This document shows positions 22,069 through 33,060 of a stretch of 64,000 nt of DNA, piece by piece (within the stretch, counting starts at the first letter, position 1; every line of letters starts with the position of its first letter). Location of the stretch: NCBI RefSeq assembly GCF_018294505.1, contig NC_057801.1, positions 431,362,619 to 431,426,618 of the forward strand, given 5' to 3'. The notes under the pieces were generated by a model. The model did no database searches. It was not told where the DNA came from and saw nothing but the letters and a program-made list of their open reading frames with translations. The DNA comes from Triticum aestivum. Taxonomy: Eukaryota > Streptophyta > Magnoliopsida > Poales > Poaceae. The translations under genes were made by a program, and so were the position numbers.

Positions 22069-23566
22069 TCATCCTCCACCTCTTCCTCCTCCTTGGCCAT
22101 AGCCTTGGTCGTTGCGCTCGGGGCGTCGGCCGGCATGCACGTCCCGCACGGCCCTGAGCTCTTGGCATTCGTTGGTGTTGTGGGTGTGGAGGTCGTGGTA
22201 CACGTAGTACCGGCTGCCCTTGGATGACTCGGGCTGATCCCTTCCATGCTTAGTGTCCGGCTCTGCAGCAAGCACGTCAGCCCCCTTGTGCTTCACGTCC
22301 TTGACCTTGGGCTTCTTCTCTTCTAGGTCGGTAGCCGATAGCTCGAGGAGGGAAAGGCGTCCCTCCTCAGCCCTGGCGCACTTGGTCGCCAAGTTGAACA
22401 TCTCCAGGGAGGTGCACATGTCTTCATGGATTGCAAGTTCTTCTTTCATCTTGACGTCACGCACACCGTCGGAGAAGGCTGAGATGATGGCCAAATCAGA
22501 CACCCTGGTGATCTTAAGACGAGCGTTGTTGAAACGCTGGATGAACTTCTGCAGGGTCTCTCCTGGTTGCTGATTTATACGGCGCAAGTCACTCATGGCC
22601 GGGGGCCGGTCGCAGGTGCCTTGGAAGTTGGCGATGAATCGGGTGCGCATCTCTTCCCAGGAGGAAATCGTGCCAGGAGCCAGGTGCGGGCACCATCCTT
22701 GAGCGCCATGGGAAACCAGTTCGCCATGACCTTCTCGTCCCCGTTGGCGGCTTCAATGCCCAGCTCATAGAGCTGGAGGAACTCCGAGGGTCGGGCATGC
22801 CATCGTAGTGTGGGGGCAGATCTGGCTTGAACTTGCCTAGCCAGGCCACGCTGCGCAGCTCGGTGGTGAAGGCACGACAGCCTGCAGTGGCCACGGGAGG
22901 CCTTTGGTAACAGAGGACTTGATCTTGGAAGTCCCCGTGCGCTACCGCCAGGAGCAGCGCGGGGTCTTGTCGCGCTGGAGCAGGAGCACGGTCGTGACGG
23001 GCCAGTGCGGGGAGCACGGTCGTGATGAGGGATCTCTTGGCAGCTCTTCTCTTGCTGTGCTGGTGCCGGACGGAGTGGGTTCCGTCCAGGGGCCACGCGC
23101 CTAGGGGCCAAGGCGCCTTCTTGAGGGGGAGGTGACTGAGGCGCCCCCGGAGCTTCGTCGCCCGCACAAGGCGGGGCGCGATGCAGCGAGAGGGACGGCG
23201 CAGGGGAGCCCCGAGCGTCGCTGACGAGCTCGGTGATGCGGGCGAGCCACTCGTCGTAGAGGTCATCGACGGGATGGTAGTGCAGGAGTTCCCGTGCCAG
23301 GAGCAGCACGGCATGCGCGTCCGTAGGAGCGCGACGGGCGTCGGACAAGGAACCGGCTGGAGTCAGCGACGGGGTGGCGGTGCGGCCTTCTCACCGCACC
23401 GAAGGATGCAGAGACGACGCCTGCTGGTCGTTTCTCGCCGGGCCGGTGGCGGCGTTGACGACAGGCGACAGGGAACGGCGGTGGCACCCGCCGACGGGGG
23501 CCGTCTGGGCGACGTGAGTAGCGAGGGCGGCCCTGCGCTCGGCACGGGCTCGACGAGCGTCTGACA
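22069..23566 (-). pseudogene. Tat-type gag
   Basis: The start is ATG at 23566 (SDARRARAERRAAL). The C-terminal half (22069-22650) is clear: FIANFQGTCDRPPAMSDLRR, then QQPGETLQKFIQRFNNARL, a retrotransposon gag domain, then YYVYHDLHTHNTNECQEL and a basic glycine-rich tail. The N-terminal half is broken by frameshifts near 23395 and between about 22590 and 23100. Gag would build the particle; this copy is dead. Confidence 0.7.
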
Positions 23567-23618
23567 TGGATGTGAGCGGCAGCGAAAAATAGGGCGACGG
23601 AAGGCGGATTACGGTGCA

Positions 23619-23636
23619 CCCCTACCTGGTGCGCCA
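23619..23636 (-). other. Primer-binding site, Tat-type element 1
   Basis: The minus strand reads TGGCGCACCAGGTAGGGG, two bases from the LTR edge. The second element has the parent form TGGCGCGCCAGGTAGGGG. Confidence 0.8.
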
Positions 23637-23638
23637 AA

Positions 23639-24517
23639 TGTCGAATTTCGGGTTCCGGCAGACCCTCTAGGTTCGAACTCTGGGGTGCACGCGGAGATCG
23701 CACCTCCTACCTACCTATGTCTCGTCGCCTCGCAAAGATCTAAACTACACGAAGAACAACACAAGGGACACGAGGTTTATACTAGTTCGGGCCACCATTG
23801 TGGTGTAATACCCTACTCTAGTTTGTGGTGTGGTGGATTGCCTCAGGGGCTGATGATGAACAATACAAGGAAGAACTGCCTCGCGAGGGGAGGAGTTCTT
23901 GTGCGATCTCTAGATGTCGCTGGACTGGTTCCTCTCTCCCCTTGTGGTGGCTAGTCCTATTTATAGAGTGAGGCCCTGGCCCTCTTCCCAAATATTGAGC
24001 GGGAAGGGCGCCAACAATTGGCCATTTTGAAGGGGAACATCTAGTACACTTATCCTGACTAAAGTCCGTCCTCGCCTGCCAAAGACTCTGACGATGACGC
24101 CGGCTTGAGCTCCACGATGACCTCCGTCCAGCCGTTCTGCTGGTCTTGGTCTTGTTGCAGCGAAATGGTTGCCTTTTCTTAATACTCTTGCCTGTGCTTG
24201 CTCCCTTTGCACCAAAGAGGAAACAAGGACTCTGCGTAGGCCGGCGCCTGCCTGGTGCCCGCCTGGCTTTGTTCTTCATGGCTTGCGTCACGGGCACCAT
24301 GTGTTGTACCCCGCCTTGATCTCTCCACCTCCTCGCGAGCCAGCCTGACGAGGCCATGCCTGAGGAAGCTTCACGTCGTCCACCCCGCGAGGCTTGGCCC
24401 CTCGCGAGGGTCTTGAGCTTGTGTTGATGAAGATGGGCCGTACTGGGCCACTCCTTGAGCCACGCCGCAGGCCGCAGGCAGGCAAGTCTGGTTACCCCCG
24501 TTCCCAGAATGCCAACA
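23639..24517 (-). repeat. 5' LTR of Tat-type element 1
   Basis: It starts TGTCGAATTTCGGG and ends GAATGCCAACA. It is followed by the target duplication GTGTA. Confidence 0.85.
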
Positions 24518-24654
24518 GTGTAGGTGGTTCTCTCTCAGAAAATGTATGTTGGAAATGTAGGCATGTTCTGATGGCTCTCTCCACGAATGAAGAGTGGGTG
24601 GAGGGGTATATATAGCCTCCACACAAAATCTAACCGTTACACACAACTTGCCAA

Positions 24655-25110
24655 TCTCGGTGGGACCGAATCGTGAAACTCGGTCTTTAGCAAATCATGT
24701 GACCGTTAGGATTTTCGGTGGGACCGACATGCAACTCGGTAGGACCGATATGATTAGAGTTAGGGCATAACGTAATCTCGATGAGACCAGTTACACAAAC
24801 TCGGTGGGACTGATTTTGGTAATGGACACACATAGGGTTCGTCAGGCAAACTCGGTGGAACCGATTCACTCATCTCGGTAAGACCGAAACGTTACGAAAA
24901 GGAAACAGAGAGCTTGCATTGTAATCTCGGTGGGACCGATCGCTCATCTCGGTTGGACCAAAATGTTATGAAGGGAAATAGAGAGATTACAACCCTATAT
25001 CGATGAGACCGAGATCCCTATCGGTGAGACCGATTTGCCTAGGGTTTGTGGCAGTGGCTATGACATCTGAACTCGGTGGCGCCGGATAGGAAGAATCAGT
25101 GATGCCGAGT
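24655..25110. repeat. Array of TCGGTGGGACCGA palindromic motifs in copia LTR
   Basis: About 14 copies or variants of (C)TCGGTGGGACCGA are scattered through 450 bp, for example near 24656, 24716, 24736, 24797, 24850, 24873, 24925, 24999 and 25019. Each is an inverted repeat TCGGT/ACCGA with a 3-nt centre. Confidence 0.75.
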
Positions 25111-25467
25111 TTGGCTTGTGGTTTAGGTCATATGTGGATGTGAGAAAGTAGTTGAGGGCTTTGGAGCATATCACTAAGCATTTTGAGCAAGAAAGCCATT
25201 AAGCAACAACCCATCCCTCCTTGATAGTATTGGCTTTTCCCATAGACTCAATGTGATCTTGGATCACTTAAAATAGAAAAGGTAGGGTCTTGTGCTTTGA
25301 GCTTGAGCCAATCCTTTTGTCCTTAGCATTTTGAGGGATCCACTTTTCTCATCCATGCCATGCCAATCATTGAGCTTTCCTGAAATATTTATCTCGAAGT
25401 AGAATTAGCTCAATGAGATATATGTTGTTAGGAATTACCAAACCACCAAGGGATAGTTGCACTTTCA

Positions 25468-26349
25468 TTCAGGCTATGTGATGATATTGGATCTTGGAAC
25501 TACAACCGATTGAAATGGGAATTTCATCAGAAGTTTTATCCTATGCATCTGGTTCATCGTGATCGGAGTTATATTTACAATTTTTTGCCTTGTGAAGGAC
25601 AAAGTATCACTCAAGATTGGGGGAGGCTTAAGTCAATGTTATATTCATGCCCCAATCATGAGCTCTCAAGAGAAATTATTATTCAGAATTTTTATGCTCG
25701 GCTTTCTCGTAGTGATCAATCCATGCTCGATACTTCTTGTACTGGTTCTTTTATGAAAAAGACTATGGATTTCAAATGGGGTTTATTGGAAATAATGAAA
25801 CACAACTCTGAATATTGGGAACTCGATGAAGGTAAGGAGTGAGGTATAAACCTTAAGTTTGATTGTGTTAAAGCTTTTATGGATACCTATGATTTTCGTG
25901 ATTTTAGTACTAAATATGGACTTCACTCTAAGATAGTAGCTTCTTTCTATGAATCATTTGCTACTCATGTTGATCACCCAAAGGAGAAGTAGTTTTAATA
26001 CCATCCTCCCATTGAAGTAAAAGTAGTTGAACCTATTAAAGTTGAAGAAGAAACTATTACTCATAATGTTGATCCTATTGTTCCTACTGCTTATATTGAG
26101 AAACCACCTTTTCCTGTTAGGATAAAGGAACATGCTAAAGCTTCAAATGTGGTTCGTAAGAGTTATACTAGAACACCTACACCCCCTGAACAAATTAAAG
26201 TTGAACCTAGTATTTCTATGGTTAAAGATCTCTTGGTCGATAATATTGATGGGCATGTTATTTATTTCTGTGATGAAGCTGCTAGAATTGCTAAACCCGG
26301 TACTAAAGATAACATAGACCTATTGTTGGCATGCTTGTTGTTTCTGTGA
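25468..26349 (+). pseudogene. Athila-type gag
   Basis: EFHQKFYPMHLVHRDRSYIY, GQSITQDWGRLKSMLYSCP and IIIQNFYARLSRSDQSMLDT follow the gag domain pattern of Athila-lineage elements. Stops at about 25840 (after DEGKE) and near 25990 break the frame. The downstream part (KVVEPIKVEEETITHNVDP, VVRKSYTRTPTPPEQIKVEP) is the usual linker to protease. The N-terminus was removed by the copia insertion. Confidence 0.7.
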
Positions 26350-27080
26350 AAATAGGAGATCATTGTTCTCATGGCTTATGTGATGTGGGTGCTAGTGTGA
26401 GTGCAATTCATTTTACCTTATATCAAGAAATTATGAATGATATTGCACCTGCTAAGATAGAAGATATTGATGTTACTATTAAGCTTGCCAATGGAGATAC
26501 TATATCACCAATTGGGATAGTTAGAGATGTTGATGTCTTGTGTGGGAAAATTAAATACCCTATTGATTTTCTTGTTCTTGGTTCCCGACAAGATGATTTT
26601 TGTCCCATTATATTTGGTAGACCTTTCTTGAACACTTTTAATGCTAAGATAGACTGTGAGAAAGATATTGTTACTGTCGGTTTAGGGGATATATCTCATG
26701 ATTTTAATTTTTATAAATTTTTTAGACAACCCCTTGATAAAGAATTGCCTAGTAAGGATGAAAATATTGGTCTTGCTTCTATTGTTGTGCCTCCTACTGA
26801 TCCATTAGATCAATATTTGCTAGACCATGAAAATGATATGTTTATGAATGAAAGAAAGGAATTAGATGAACTATTCTTTAATCAAGGGCCTATTTTGAAA
26901 CATGATTTGCCTGTTGAAATCCTTGGGGATCCCCCTCCACCCAAGGGTGATCCCGTCTTTGAGCTTAAACAATTACCCGATACTTTGAAATATGCTTATC
27001 TGATGAAAAGAAGATATATCATGTTATTATTAGTGCTAACCTTTCAGAGCATGAAGAAAGGAAATTATTTAATACTCTGA
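26331..27080 (+). pseudogene. Athila-type aspartic protease region
   Basis: CDVGASVSAIHFTLYQEI is the D-x-G active site block. LANGDTISPIGIVRDVDVL and FCPIIFGRPFLNTFNAKIDC are the flap and C-terminal ILGRPF blocks. A frameshift near 26995-27000 separates it from reverse transcriptase, so the last 28 codons of the open frame are spurious. Confidence 0.75.
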
Positions 27081-28044
27081 AAGAGCACCATGTCGCAATT
27101 GGATATACTTTTGATGATGTTAAGGGCATTAATCCCAATCTATGTCAGCACAAAATTAATTTGGAGCCTGATGCTAAACCAATTGCTGATCATCAACGAC
27201 GGTTAAATCCTACGATGAAAGAAGTAGTAAGAAATGAAACACTAAAGCTTATGGAGGCAGGTATATTTTATCCTATTGCTGATAGTAGATGGGTAAGTCC
27301 CGTTCATTGTGTCCCTAAGAAGGGACATATTACTGTATATCCTAATGATAAGAATGAATTGATTCCACAAAGAATTGTTACATGTTATAGGATGGTAATT
27401 GATTTTCGCAAATTAAACAAGGCTACTAGAAAAGATCATTACCCTATACCTTTTATTGATCAAATGCTAGAAAGACTATCCAAAAATACACATTTCTGCT
27501 TTCTAGATAGTTATTCTGGTTTCTCAAATATCTGTGTAAAAAGAGGACCAAGAAAAGACCACTTTTTGTTGCCCATTCGGCACTTTTCCTTATAGATGTA
27601 TGTCTTTTATTATGCAATGCACCTGCCACCTTTCAAATATGTATGACTGCTATATTCTCTGATTTTTTTTGAAAAGATTGTTGAGGTTTTCATGAATGAT
27701 TTCTATGTTTACGGAACTCCTTTTGATGATTGCTTAAGCAACCTTGATCGGGTTTTGCAGAGATGTGAAGAAACTAATCTTGTCTTGAATTGAGAGAAGT
27801 GCCACTTTATGGTTAATGAAGGTATTGTCTTGGGGCATAAATTTCCTGAAAGAGGTATTGAAGTTGATAAAGCCAAAGTAGATACTACTGAAAAGATGTC
27901 GTGTCCTAAAGATATCAAAGGTATAAGAAGTTTCCTTGGTCATGCTGGTTTCTATAGGAGGTTTATTAAAGACTTCTCTAAAATTTCTAGGCCTCTCACT
28001 AATCTCTTGCAAAAAGATGTTCCTTTGTTATTGATGATGATTGT
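27081..28044 (+). pseudogene. Gypsy reverse transcriptase, active site altered
   Basis: SRWVSPVHCVPKKGHITV, RMVIDFRKLNKATRKDHYPI and FIDQMLERLSKNTHFCFLDS are the fingers and palm of gypsy reverse transcriptase, with the first catalytic D in FLDSYSGF. Frame breaks occur near 27540 and 27600. The box that should read (F/Y)MDD reads FMNDFYVYG (around 27693), so one catalytic aspartate is Asn. LGHKFPERGIEVDKAKVDT and IRSFLGHAGFYRRFIKDFS are the thumb and connection blocks. Its role would be copying element RNA into DNA. This copy cannot do so. Confidence 0.8.
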
Positions 28045-28656
28045 GTAGAAGCATTTGAAATACTTAAGAAAGCCTTGATTTCTGCACCTATTGTTCAGCC
28101 ACTTGATTGGAATTTACCCTTTGAAATTATGTGTGATGCTAGTGATTATGTTGTTGGTGCTGTTCTAGGACAAAGAGTTGATAAGAAATTTAATGTCATT
28201 CATTATGCTAGTAAAACTCTAGACAGTGCCCAGAGAAATTATGCTACTACTGAAAAGGAATTTTTAGCAGTTGTTTTTGCTTGTGATATGTTCAGATCTT
28301 ATATTGTTGATTCCAAAATAACTGTTCACACTGATCATGCTTCTATGAAATATCTCATGGAAAAGAATGATGCTAAACCTAGACTTACTAGATGGGTTCT
28401 CTTGCTGCAAGAATTTGATTTGCATATTATTGATAGGAAGGGAGCTGAGAACCCCGTTGCAGACAACTTGTCTAGGTTAGAAAATGTTTTTGATGACCCA
28501 CTACCTATTGATGATAGCTTTCCTGATGAGCAATTAGCTGTCCTAAATGCTTATCATAATACTCCATGGTATGTTGATTATGCTAATTACATTGTTGCTA
28601 AATTTATACCACCTAGTTTCACATACCAGCAAAAGAAAAAGGTTTTCTATGATTAA
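28045..28656 (+). pseudogene. Gypsy connection and RNase H
   Basis: [64 protein letters not shown] and [13 protein letters not shown] are the standard RNase H blocks, including D, E and D residues. The frame is open for 194 codons but is joined to its neighbours by frameshifts at both sides (near 28030 and 28650). Confidence 0.8.
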
Positions 28657-29892
28657 GACATTACTTTTGGGATGACCCACACCTTTATAAAGAAGGAGTA
28701 GATAGTGTTATTAGACATTGTGTACTTGAGCATGAACAGGAACAGATCCTAGGCAAGTGCCACTCCGAGGCTTATGAAGGACACCATGCTGGAGATAGAA
28801 CTGCACAAAAGGTATTTCAGTCTGGTTTTTATTGGCCTAGTCTCTTCAAGGATGCTCGTAAGTTTGTCTTGTCTTGTGATGAATGCCAGAGAATTGGTAA
28901 TATTAGTAGACGTCAGGAAATGCCTATGAACTATTCACTTGTTATTGAACCATTTGATGTTTGGGGCTTTGACTATATGTGACATTTTCCTTCCTCTAAT
29001 GGGTATACACATATTTTAGTTACTGTTAACTACATTACTAAGTGGGTAGAAGCTATTCCAACTAGTAGTGCTGACCATAACACCTCTATTAAGATGCTTA
29101 AAGAAGTTGTTTTTCTGAGGTTTGGAGTCCCTAGATATTTAATAACTTATGGTGGTTCACATTTCATTCGTTGTGCTTTCTGTAAAATGCTTGCTAAATA
29201 TGATGTCAACCATATAATCACATCTCCATATCATCCTCAGTCTAGTGGTCAAGTAGAATTGAGCAATAGAGAGATTAAATTTATTTTGGAAAAGACTGTT
29301 AATAGATCTAGAAATAATTGGTCTAAGAAACTTGATGATGCATTATGGGCTTATAGAACTGCTTACAAAAACCCTATGGGTATGTCTCCATATAAAATGG
29401 TTTATGGAAAGGCTTGTCACTTACCTCTTGAACTAGAACATAAAGCTTATTGGGCAATAAAAGAGCTCAACTATGATTTCAAACTTGCCGGTGAGAAGAG
29501 GTTATTTGACATAAACTCACTGGATGAATGGAGAACTCAAGCCTATGAGAATGCAAAAGAAAAGGTTAAAAGATGGCATGACAAAAGGATATAAAAGCTT
29601 GAGTTTAATGTAGGTGATCATATTTTGCTATACAACTCTCATTTAAGATTTTTTGCAGGAAAACTTCTCTCTAAATGGGAAGGTCCTTACATTATCGAGG
29701 AGGTCTATCATTCCGGTGCCATCAAAATCAACAACGATGAAGGCACAAATCCAAAGGTGGTAAACGGTCAAAGAATCAAACATTATATCTCAGGTACTTC
29801 CATAAATGTTAAAACGAATATAATTAATACCATAACACCGGACGAGTACATAAGGGATACTTTCCAGAATGTTTCAAACTCCGAAAAGGAAT
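28657..29892 (+). pseudogene. Gypsy integrase, second catalytic Asp lost
   Basis: The zinc-binding N-terminus is seen in CHSEAYEGHHAGDRTAQKV and CDECQRIGNISRR. The core reads VWGFDYM, followed at once by a TGA stop at 28979-28981. Then comes [14 protein letters not shown], where the usual D of DGG(S)HF is Tyr, and [13 protein letters not shown] with the Glu intact. The C-terminal part (FNVGDHILLYNSHLRFFAG, KWEGPYIIEEVYHSGAI) is SH3-like. A further stop follows WHDKRI at 29592-29594. No chromodomain is present, as expected for the Athila lineage. Confidence 0.8.
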
Positions 29893-30222
29893 AGGTATGT
29901 GGTACAGTAAGTAAACCGACTCCAAAACTGTTCTAATAGCAATATTTCTCTGTTTTCGAATATTTAAAAAATTAGGAAAATTAAAAGTAGACCGAAAGAG
30001 GCACGATGAGATCACAAGGGTGGAGGGTGCACCCTACCCCCTGGGCATGCCCCCTGCCTTGTGGCCACCTCGTGGGCCCTTTGGACTCCGTTTTCTTGCA
30101 CAATACTTCTTTTGGTCGGGAAAAAAATTCATTATATAATCTCTTGAAGGTTTTGACCATCGTACCACGACAAAATCCTCTATTGTTTTTTCAAGTTGTT
30201 TCTCTGACAGATCTAGATCGCC
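29893..30222 (+). other. Post-pol spacer of the Athila-type element
   Basis: It is AT-rich at first, then carries GGGTGCACCCTACCCCCTGG and GCCACCTCGTGGGCCC, a pattern common in LTR and UTR sequence of this gypsy group. No gene is seen. Confidence 0.4.
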
Positions 30223-30317
30223 ATGACGTCTCCAAGCGCCCCCAAGGACAAGTTTTTTGAGAAGATCATCAACCCCTACCTTGCGGAGGTTCTACGACAC
30301 CCTCAAACCATTGAGAT
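30223..30317 (+). pseudogene. Start of a post-pol ORF cut by CACTA
   Basis: From ATG at 30223 the frame reads TSPSAPKDKFFEKIINPYLA and EVLRHPQTIEI for 32 codons. CACTACAAAAAAA then begins at 30318, with GAT (30315-30317) as a possible target duplication. Athila-lineage elements often carry an extra ORF after integrase. Nothing matching its continuation was recognised on the far side. Confidence 0.4.
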
Positions 30318-30829
30318 CACTACAAAAAAATACACTTCCGTGATGATAAGTGTTTGTCACAGTAGGTCACGTTTTCTGTCATGCATGTACATCCATGACG
30401 ATTTTATGACAGAATCAAGATAGTCATACCTGTGCTGTCATAGAAGTGTTCCATGACATTACCAAAATTATCATCACAGAAGTGTCCACTTCCATTACGA
30501 TAAATCGTGTGTCATAGAAGTGCTTTCGTCAAGGGTGACCGACACGTGGCATCCACCGTAACGGAACGCTGCTAAGCTATCATGTCCGGTTTTGGATCCG
30601 ATAACCCGTTAAGAGCCCCGACAAATGGGGATTTTCCACGTGTAAAATCATCATTGGCTGGAGGAAACACGTGTTGGCTCACCGTTGGGACAGATGTCAT
30701 CCACTCATTGGACCGAAGGCGCCTATGATACGTCGACACGTGGCACGGCCCAACAGAGGCCCATTCTTGTGAAAAGGCCGGCCCGTTTGACTTGGTCAAA
30801 AGGTGGCGGGCGGCCCACAGAAAGCCTGT

Positions 30830-31540
30830 TAACGGCCTGTTCGCATATAGCCCATTTACAGCCCGCTAACCCAAGCCCATTACGACATATCCGAATTAGG
30901 CCCAGTAGCGTCATATGGGCCGTCCAATATGATTCCATCCTATTTTAACTTCTGGCCCATGTATGGCCCCTAACGTCTTTCGGACCATATGAGGCCTTTT
31001 ATAACTCTTGGCCCATTAACGGCCCGTGGTGAAACTGGCCCGTAATGAATAGTGTATCACTTTATACCCATTAACGGCCCATTATTCCATTAGGCCATTT
31101 CCAGCCCATGTTATCTTTCGGCCTTCTCAGGGCCCATTTATTCTTGGGCTCCTTTCCAGAATTCGGTTACTTACGGCCCCTTACTGTAATTTTCTGCATG
31201 TGGGCCAAATTCAGCCCGTGATTACAGTCGGCCCGTTTGTGGCACGTTTTTACGTTGGGCCCTTTTCATAGCGTCGTCAAATACGGCCGATTAACGACGA
31301 CCCATTATGGTCGGCCCATGAACGGATGATTCCAACTCTAGCTCGTTTACGGCCATAATGCGGTTGTTATTGGCCAATGTTTGGCCAATCGATCATACGG
31401 CCCGTAGAAGGCCCATTGTGTCTACAGCCCGAAGAAGGCCCATTGTGTCTACGGCCCGTAGAAGGCCCATTGTTTCTACGCCCCGTAGGAGGCCCATTGT
31501 TTCTACAACCCGTATAAGGCCCATTGTTTCTATGGCCAGG
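30830..31540 (+). repeat. GGCCCATT-rich subterminal repeats and a 27-bp minisatellite
   Basis: GGCCCA/AGCCCG words occur every 20-40 bp. At 31398-31540 they resolve into about five tandem 27-bp units, CGGCCCGTAGAAGGCCCATT plus GTGTCTA. The unit is a multiple of three, so an apparent RRRPIVSTA peptide repeat appears in one frame. I do not regard it as a gene. Confidence 0.75.
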
Positions 31541-31878
31541 AGGCCCAGTGTCACTACAGTAAATATGTAGCCCATGGTTATTGTGGCCTTGTTTTAAAAA
31601 ATAGTTTATTGCAGCCACTAGCAAACCGGGGAAAAAGAACTACACTCACTATAAGCAAACAAATAAACAAGACAACAAGGAAAGAAATAAGCAAGCAACT
31701 TACGCTAGGCTATCACGGATATTACACATATTACATCCACTGGGCATCAAAGTTTGCCACCAGTGCAAATATAGGGAACAAAGCAGCATATCATATACAC
31801 TGGTTGTCAAAGTTGGCGACCAGCGCAAATAAACGCTGCAACAAAACAAGTCTAGAACTGAAACCACTTCAGAAGATC

Positions 31879-32158
31879 TCAAGAAACAATATCCTGGGTA
31901 CCCATAATGCTGGCAAGATGCTTAGCAAGCTTATTAAATTTCTCTTGTTTGGCGCTTAAATCCTCCGGCGCTTGTTGTTGCACCAGAAAGTACGCATCTG
32001 AATTCTACAAGGACTTCCTCAGTCCTTCAGCTTCCTGTCGCAGCACATCTGATTGATGCCTTTCAACATGAAGTTGAGACTCAAGAAGACAAACTGATTC
32101 AGGCAGTGAGTTCGAAGAGCTTGTGCCAGCATTAGTGGCCTGTAACTCGAACACTACA
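31879..32158 (-). pseudogene. C-terminal coiled coil of a plant En/Spm-type transposon protein
   Basis: The minus frame reads ESVCLLESQLHVERHQSDVL, RQEAEGLRKSL, then a stop (32005-32007), then FLVQQQAPEDLSAKQEKFNK, LAKHLASIMGTQDIVS and a terminal stop at 31879-31881. This heptad-rich tail is what I recall of the plant transposase family Transposase_24 (Ptta/En/Spm) in Triticeae CACTA elements. The upstream exons would lie beyond 32174 but are displaced by the nested CACTA element. Confidence 0.6.
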
Positions 32159-32504
32159 TCAGGACATGACTTTCACTACAAAAAAAGACACATCCGTGAC
32201 ATTTTCGGCCGAGCGATTTTTTTCTGTCATACATATGACACTTCTATGACGATAATTGTGACAAAACCCGGTATCATCATAGATGTGGTGGGCTCCTAAA
32301 TCATGACAGAAAATGGGCTTTTCGTCCTGGGCGGGCCGGAGACACAGCTGCATGACATTCTTTGAGCCGTCCATGACGGAAAAAACCGTGGTAGAAGCGA
32401 GGGCGAGGAAAATTTCGAGGAGTTCCCGGTTACGATGGGTGGTCGGGGGCCGAGCGATGCACGTTTCTCTCGTACACGTATGCGCGTGTGTGCGAGGCGT
32501 TGGC

Positions 32505-32620
32505 TCTAACTGAACCCGAGCGAGGCGTTGGGCTCTAACTGAACCCGAGCGATTGCACTGCAGGCTACATGTTACTGAACCCGAGCGATCAATTCCTTCG
32601 CTACTGCTGCTAACTGAAGC
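32505..32620 (+). repeat. Subterminal TAACTGAACCCGAGCGA repeats
   Basis: Four to five copies occur, being the inverse of the array at 5860-6010. Confidence 0.65.
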
Positions 32621-32639
32621 CGATCGATGCTGCCTCTCT

Positions 32640-33060
32640 GGATGAATAGTGAGCATTGCACGGGGGGGGGGGGGGGTGGATGAACAGTGAGCGGTGGGAG
32701 TGGATGAACAGGACCCATGGCGTTGCCTCTAGATGAACAGGACCACGATCGACCGAGCCGGTTGGGGCTGGATGAACAGGACCCCGTGGAGGGCTGGATG
32801 AACAGGATGACCCCGTGGAGGGCTGGATGAACTGTAGATGGTGGAGGGGTGGATGAACAGTAGCCCGTGGAGGGGTGGTTGAATAGGAGCCCGTGGAGAG
32901 GGGTGGTTGAACAGTAGCCGATGGAGTAGCGCGCGATGGAGGCTGGATGAACAGGAGCCCGTGGATGAACAGTCGCAGGTGGAGGCTGGAGGAGGTCGAC
33001 AGTGGATGAATAGTAGCCCGTGGAGGCTGGAGGAGGTCGACGGTGGAGATGAACAGTATC
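32640..33060 (+). repeat. Subterminal TGGATGAACAG repeats
   Basis: (T/G)GGATGAACAG(T/G)A... words recur more than ten times next to a 14-bp G run (32663-32676). This is the inverse of 5500-5850. Confidence 0.7.

Larger units (their letters stand above)
15320..24517 (-). mobile_element. Tat-type gypsy element, complete ends, nested in copia LTR
   Basis: It is bounded by LTRs of 884 bp (15320-16203) and 879 bp (23639-24517) and by a perfect 5-bp target duplication GTGTA (15315-15319 and 24518-24522). The primer site at 23619-23636 and the polypurine tract next to 16203 (GGGCCCGGGGGCTAC on the minus strand) give the minus orientation. The interior order on the minus strand is gag, protease and a short reverse transcriptase remnant, then non-coding repeats and a long ORF on the opposite strand. 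The remainder of reverse transcriptase, RNase H and integrase are missing, so this 9.2-kb copy is non-autonomous. The lineage rests on primer site, gag type and the antisense ORF. Confidence 0.85.
14321..25467 (-). mobile_element. Copia LTR retrotransposon, 5' part only, holding a nested insertion
   Basis: On the minus strand the order is 5' LTR (25467 down to 14591, interrupted at 15320-24517), primer site and start of gag. The rest is lost at about 14321. The LTR without its insert is about 1674 bp and starts TGAAAGTGCAACTATCCC on the minus strand. At its outer edge (25468) sequence of an Athila-type gag begins mid-codon, so the copia element inserted into that gag. The initiator-Met primer site and the gag type fix the superfamily. 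I cannot name the family. Confidence 0.7.
25468..30317 (+). mobile_element. Athila-type gypsy retrotransposon, internal region only
   Basis: The order is gag, protease, reverse transcriptase, RNase H, integrase and a further ORF start, all on the plus strand and AT-rich in codon use, unlike the GC-rich Tat-type elements. It is cut at the left by the copia LTR (25467) and at the right by CACTA (30318). No LTR of this element is visible. Many frameshifts and stops make it inactive. Confidence 0.8.
30318..32173 (+). mobile_element. CACTA element 1, one end only
   Basis: The start is CACTACAAAAAAATACAC. A repetitive subterminal region follows, with TGTCATAGAAGTG/CATGAC words (30340-30530) and dense GGCCCATT words (30830-31400). 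The 3' part of a transposon gene on the minus strand ends at 31879. It is interrupted at 32174 by another CACTA element, and its other end was not found. The sequence differs from the element at 32174 beyond the shared CACTACAAAAAAA end. Confidence 0.75.

Noticed and set aside
31358..31624. Repeat protein RRRPIVSTA on the plus strand or the matching minus frame
   Set aside because: The 27-bp unit is a multiple of three, so every frame looks repetitive. There is no start context or gene structure.
6317..32205. The two CACTA ends taken as one 26-kb transposon
   Set aside because: The ends point inward (…GTAGTG then CACTAC…), so the interval between them is outside both elements.
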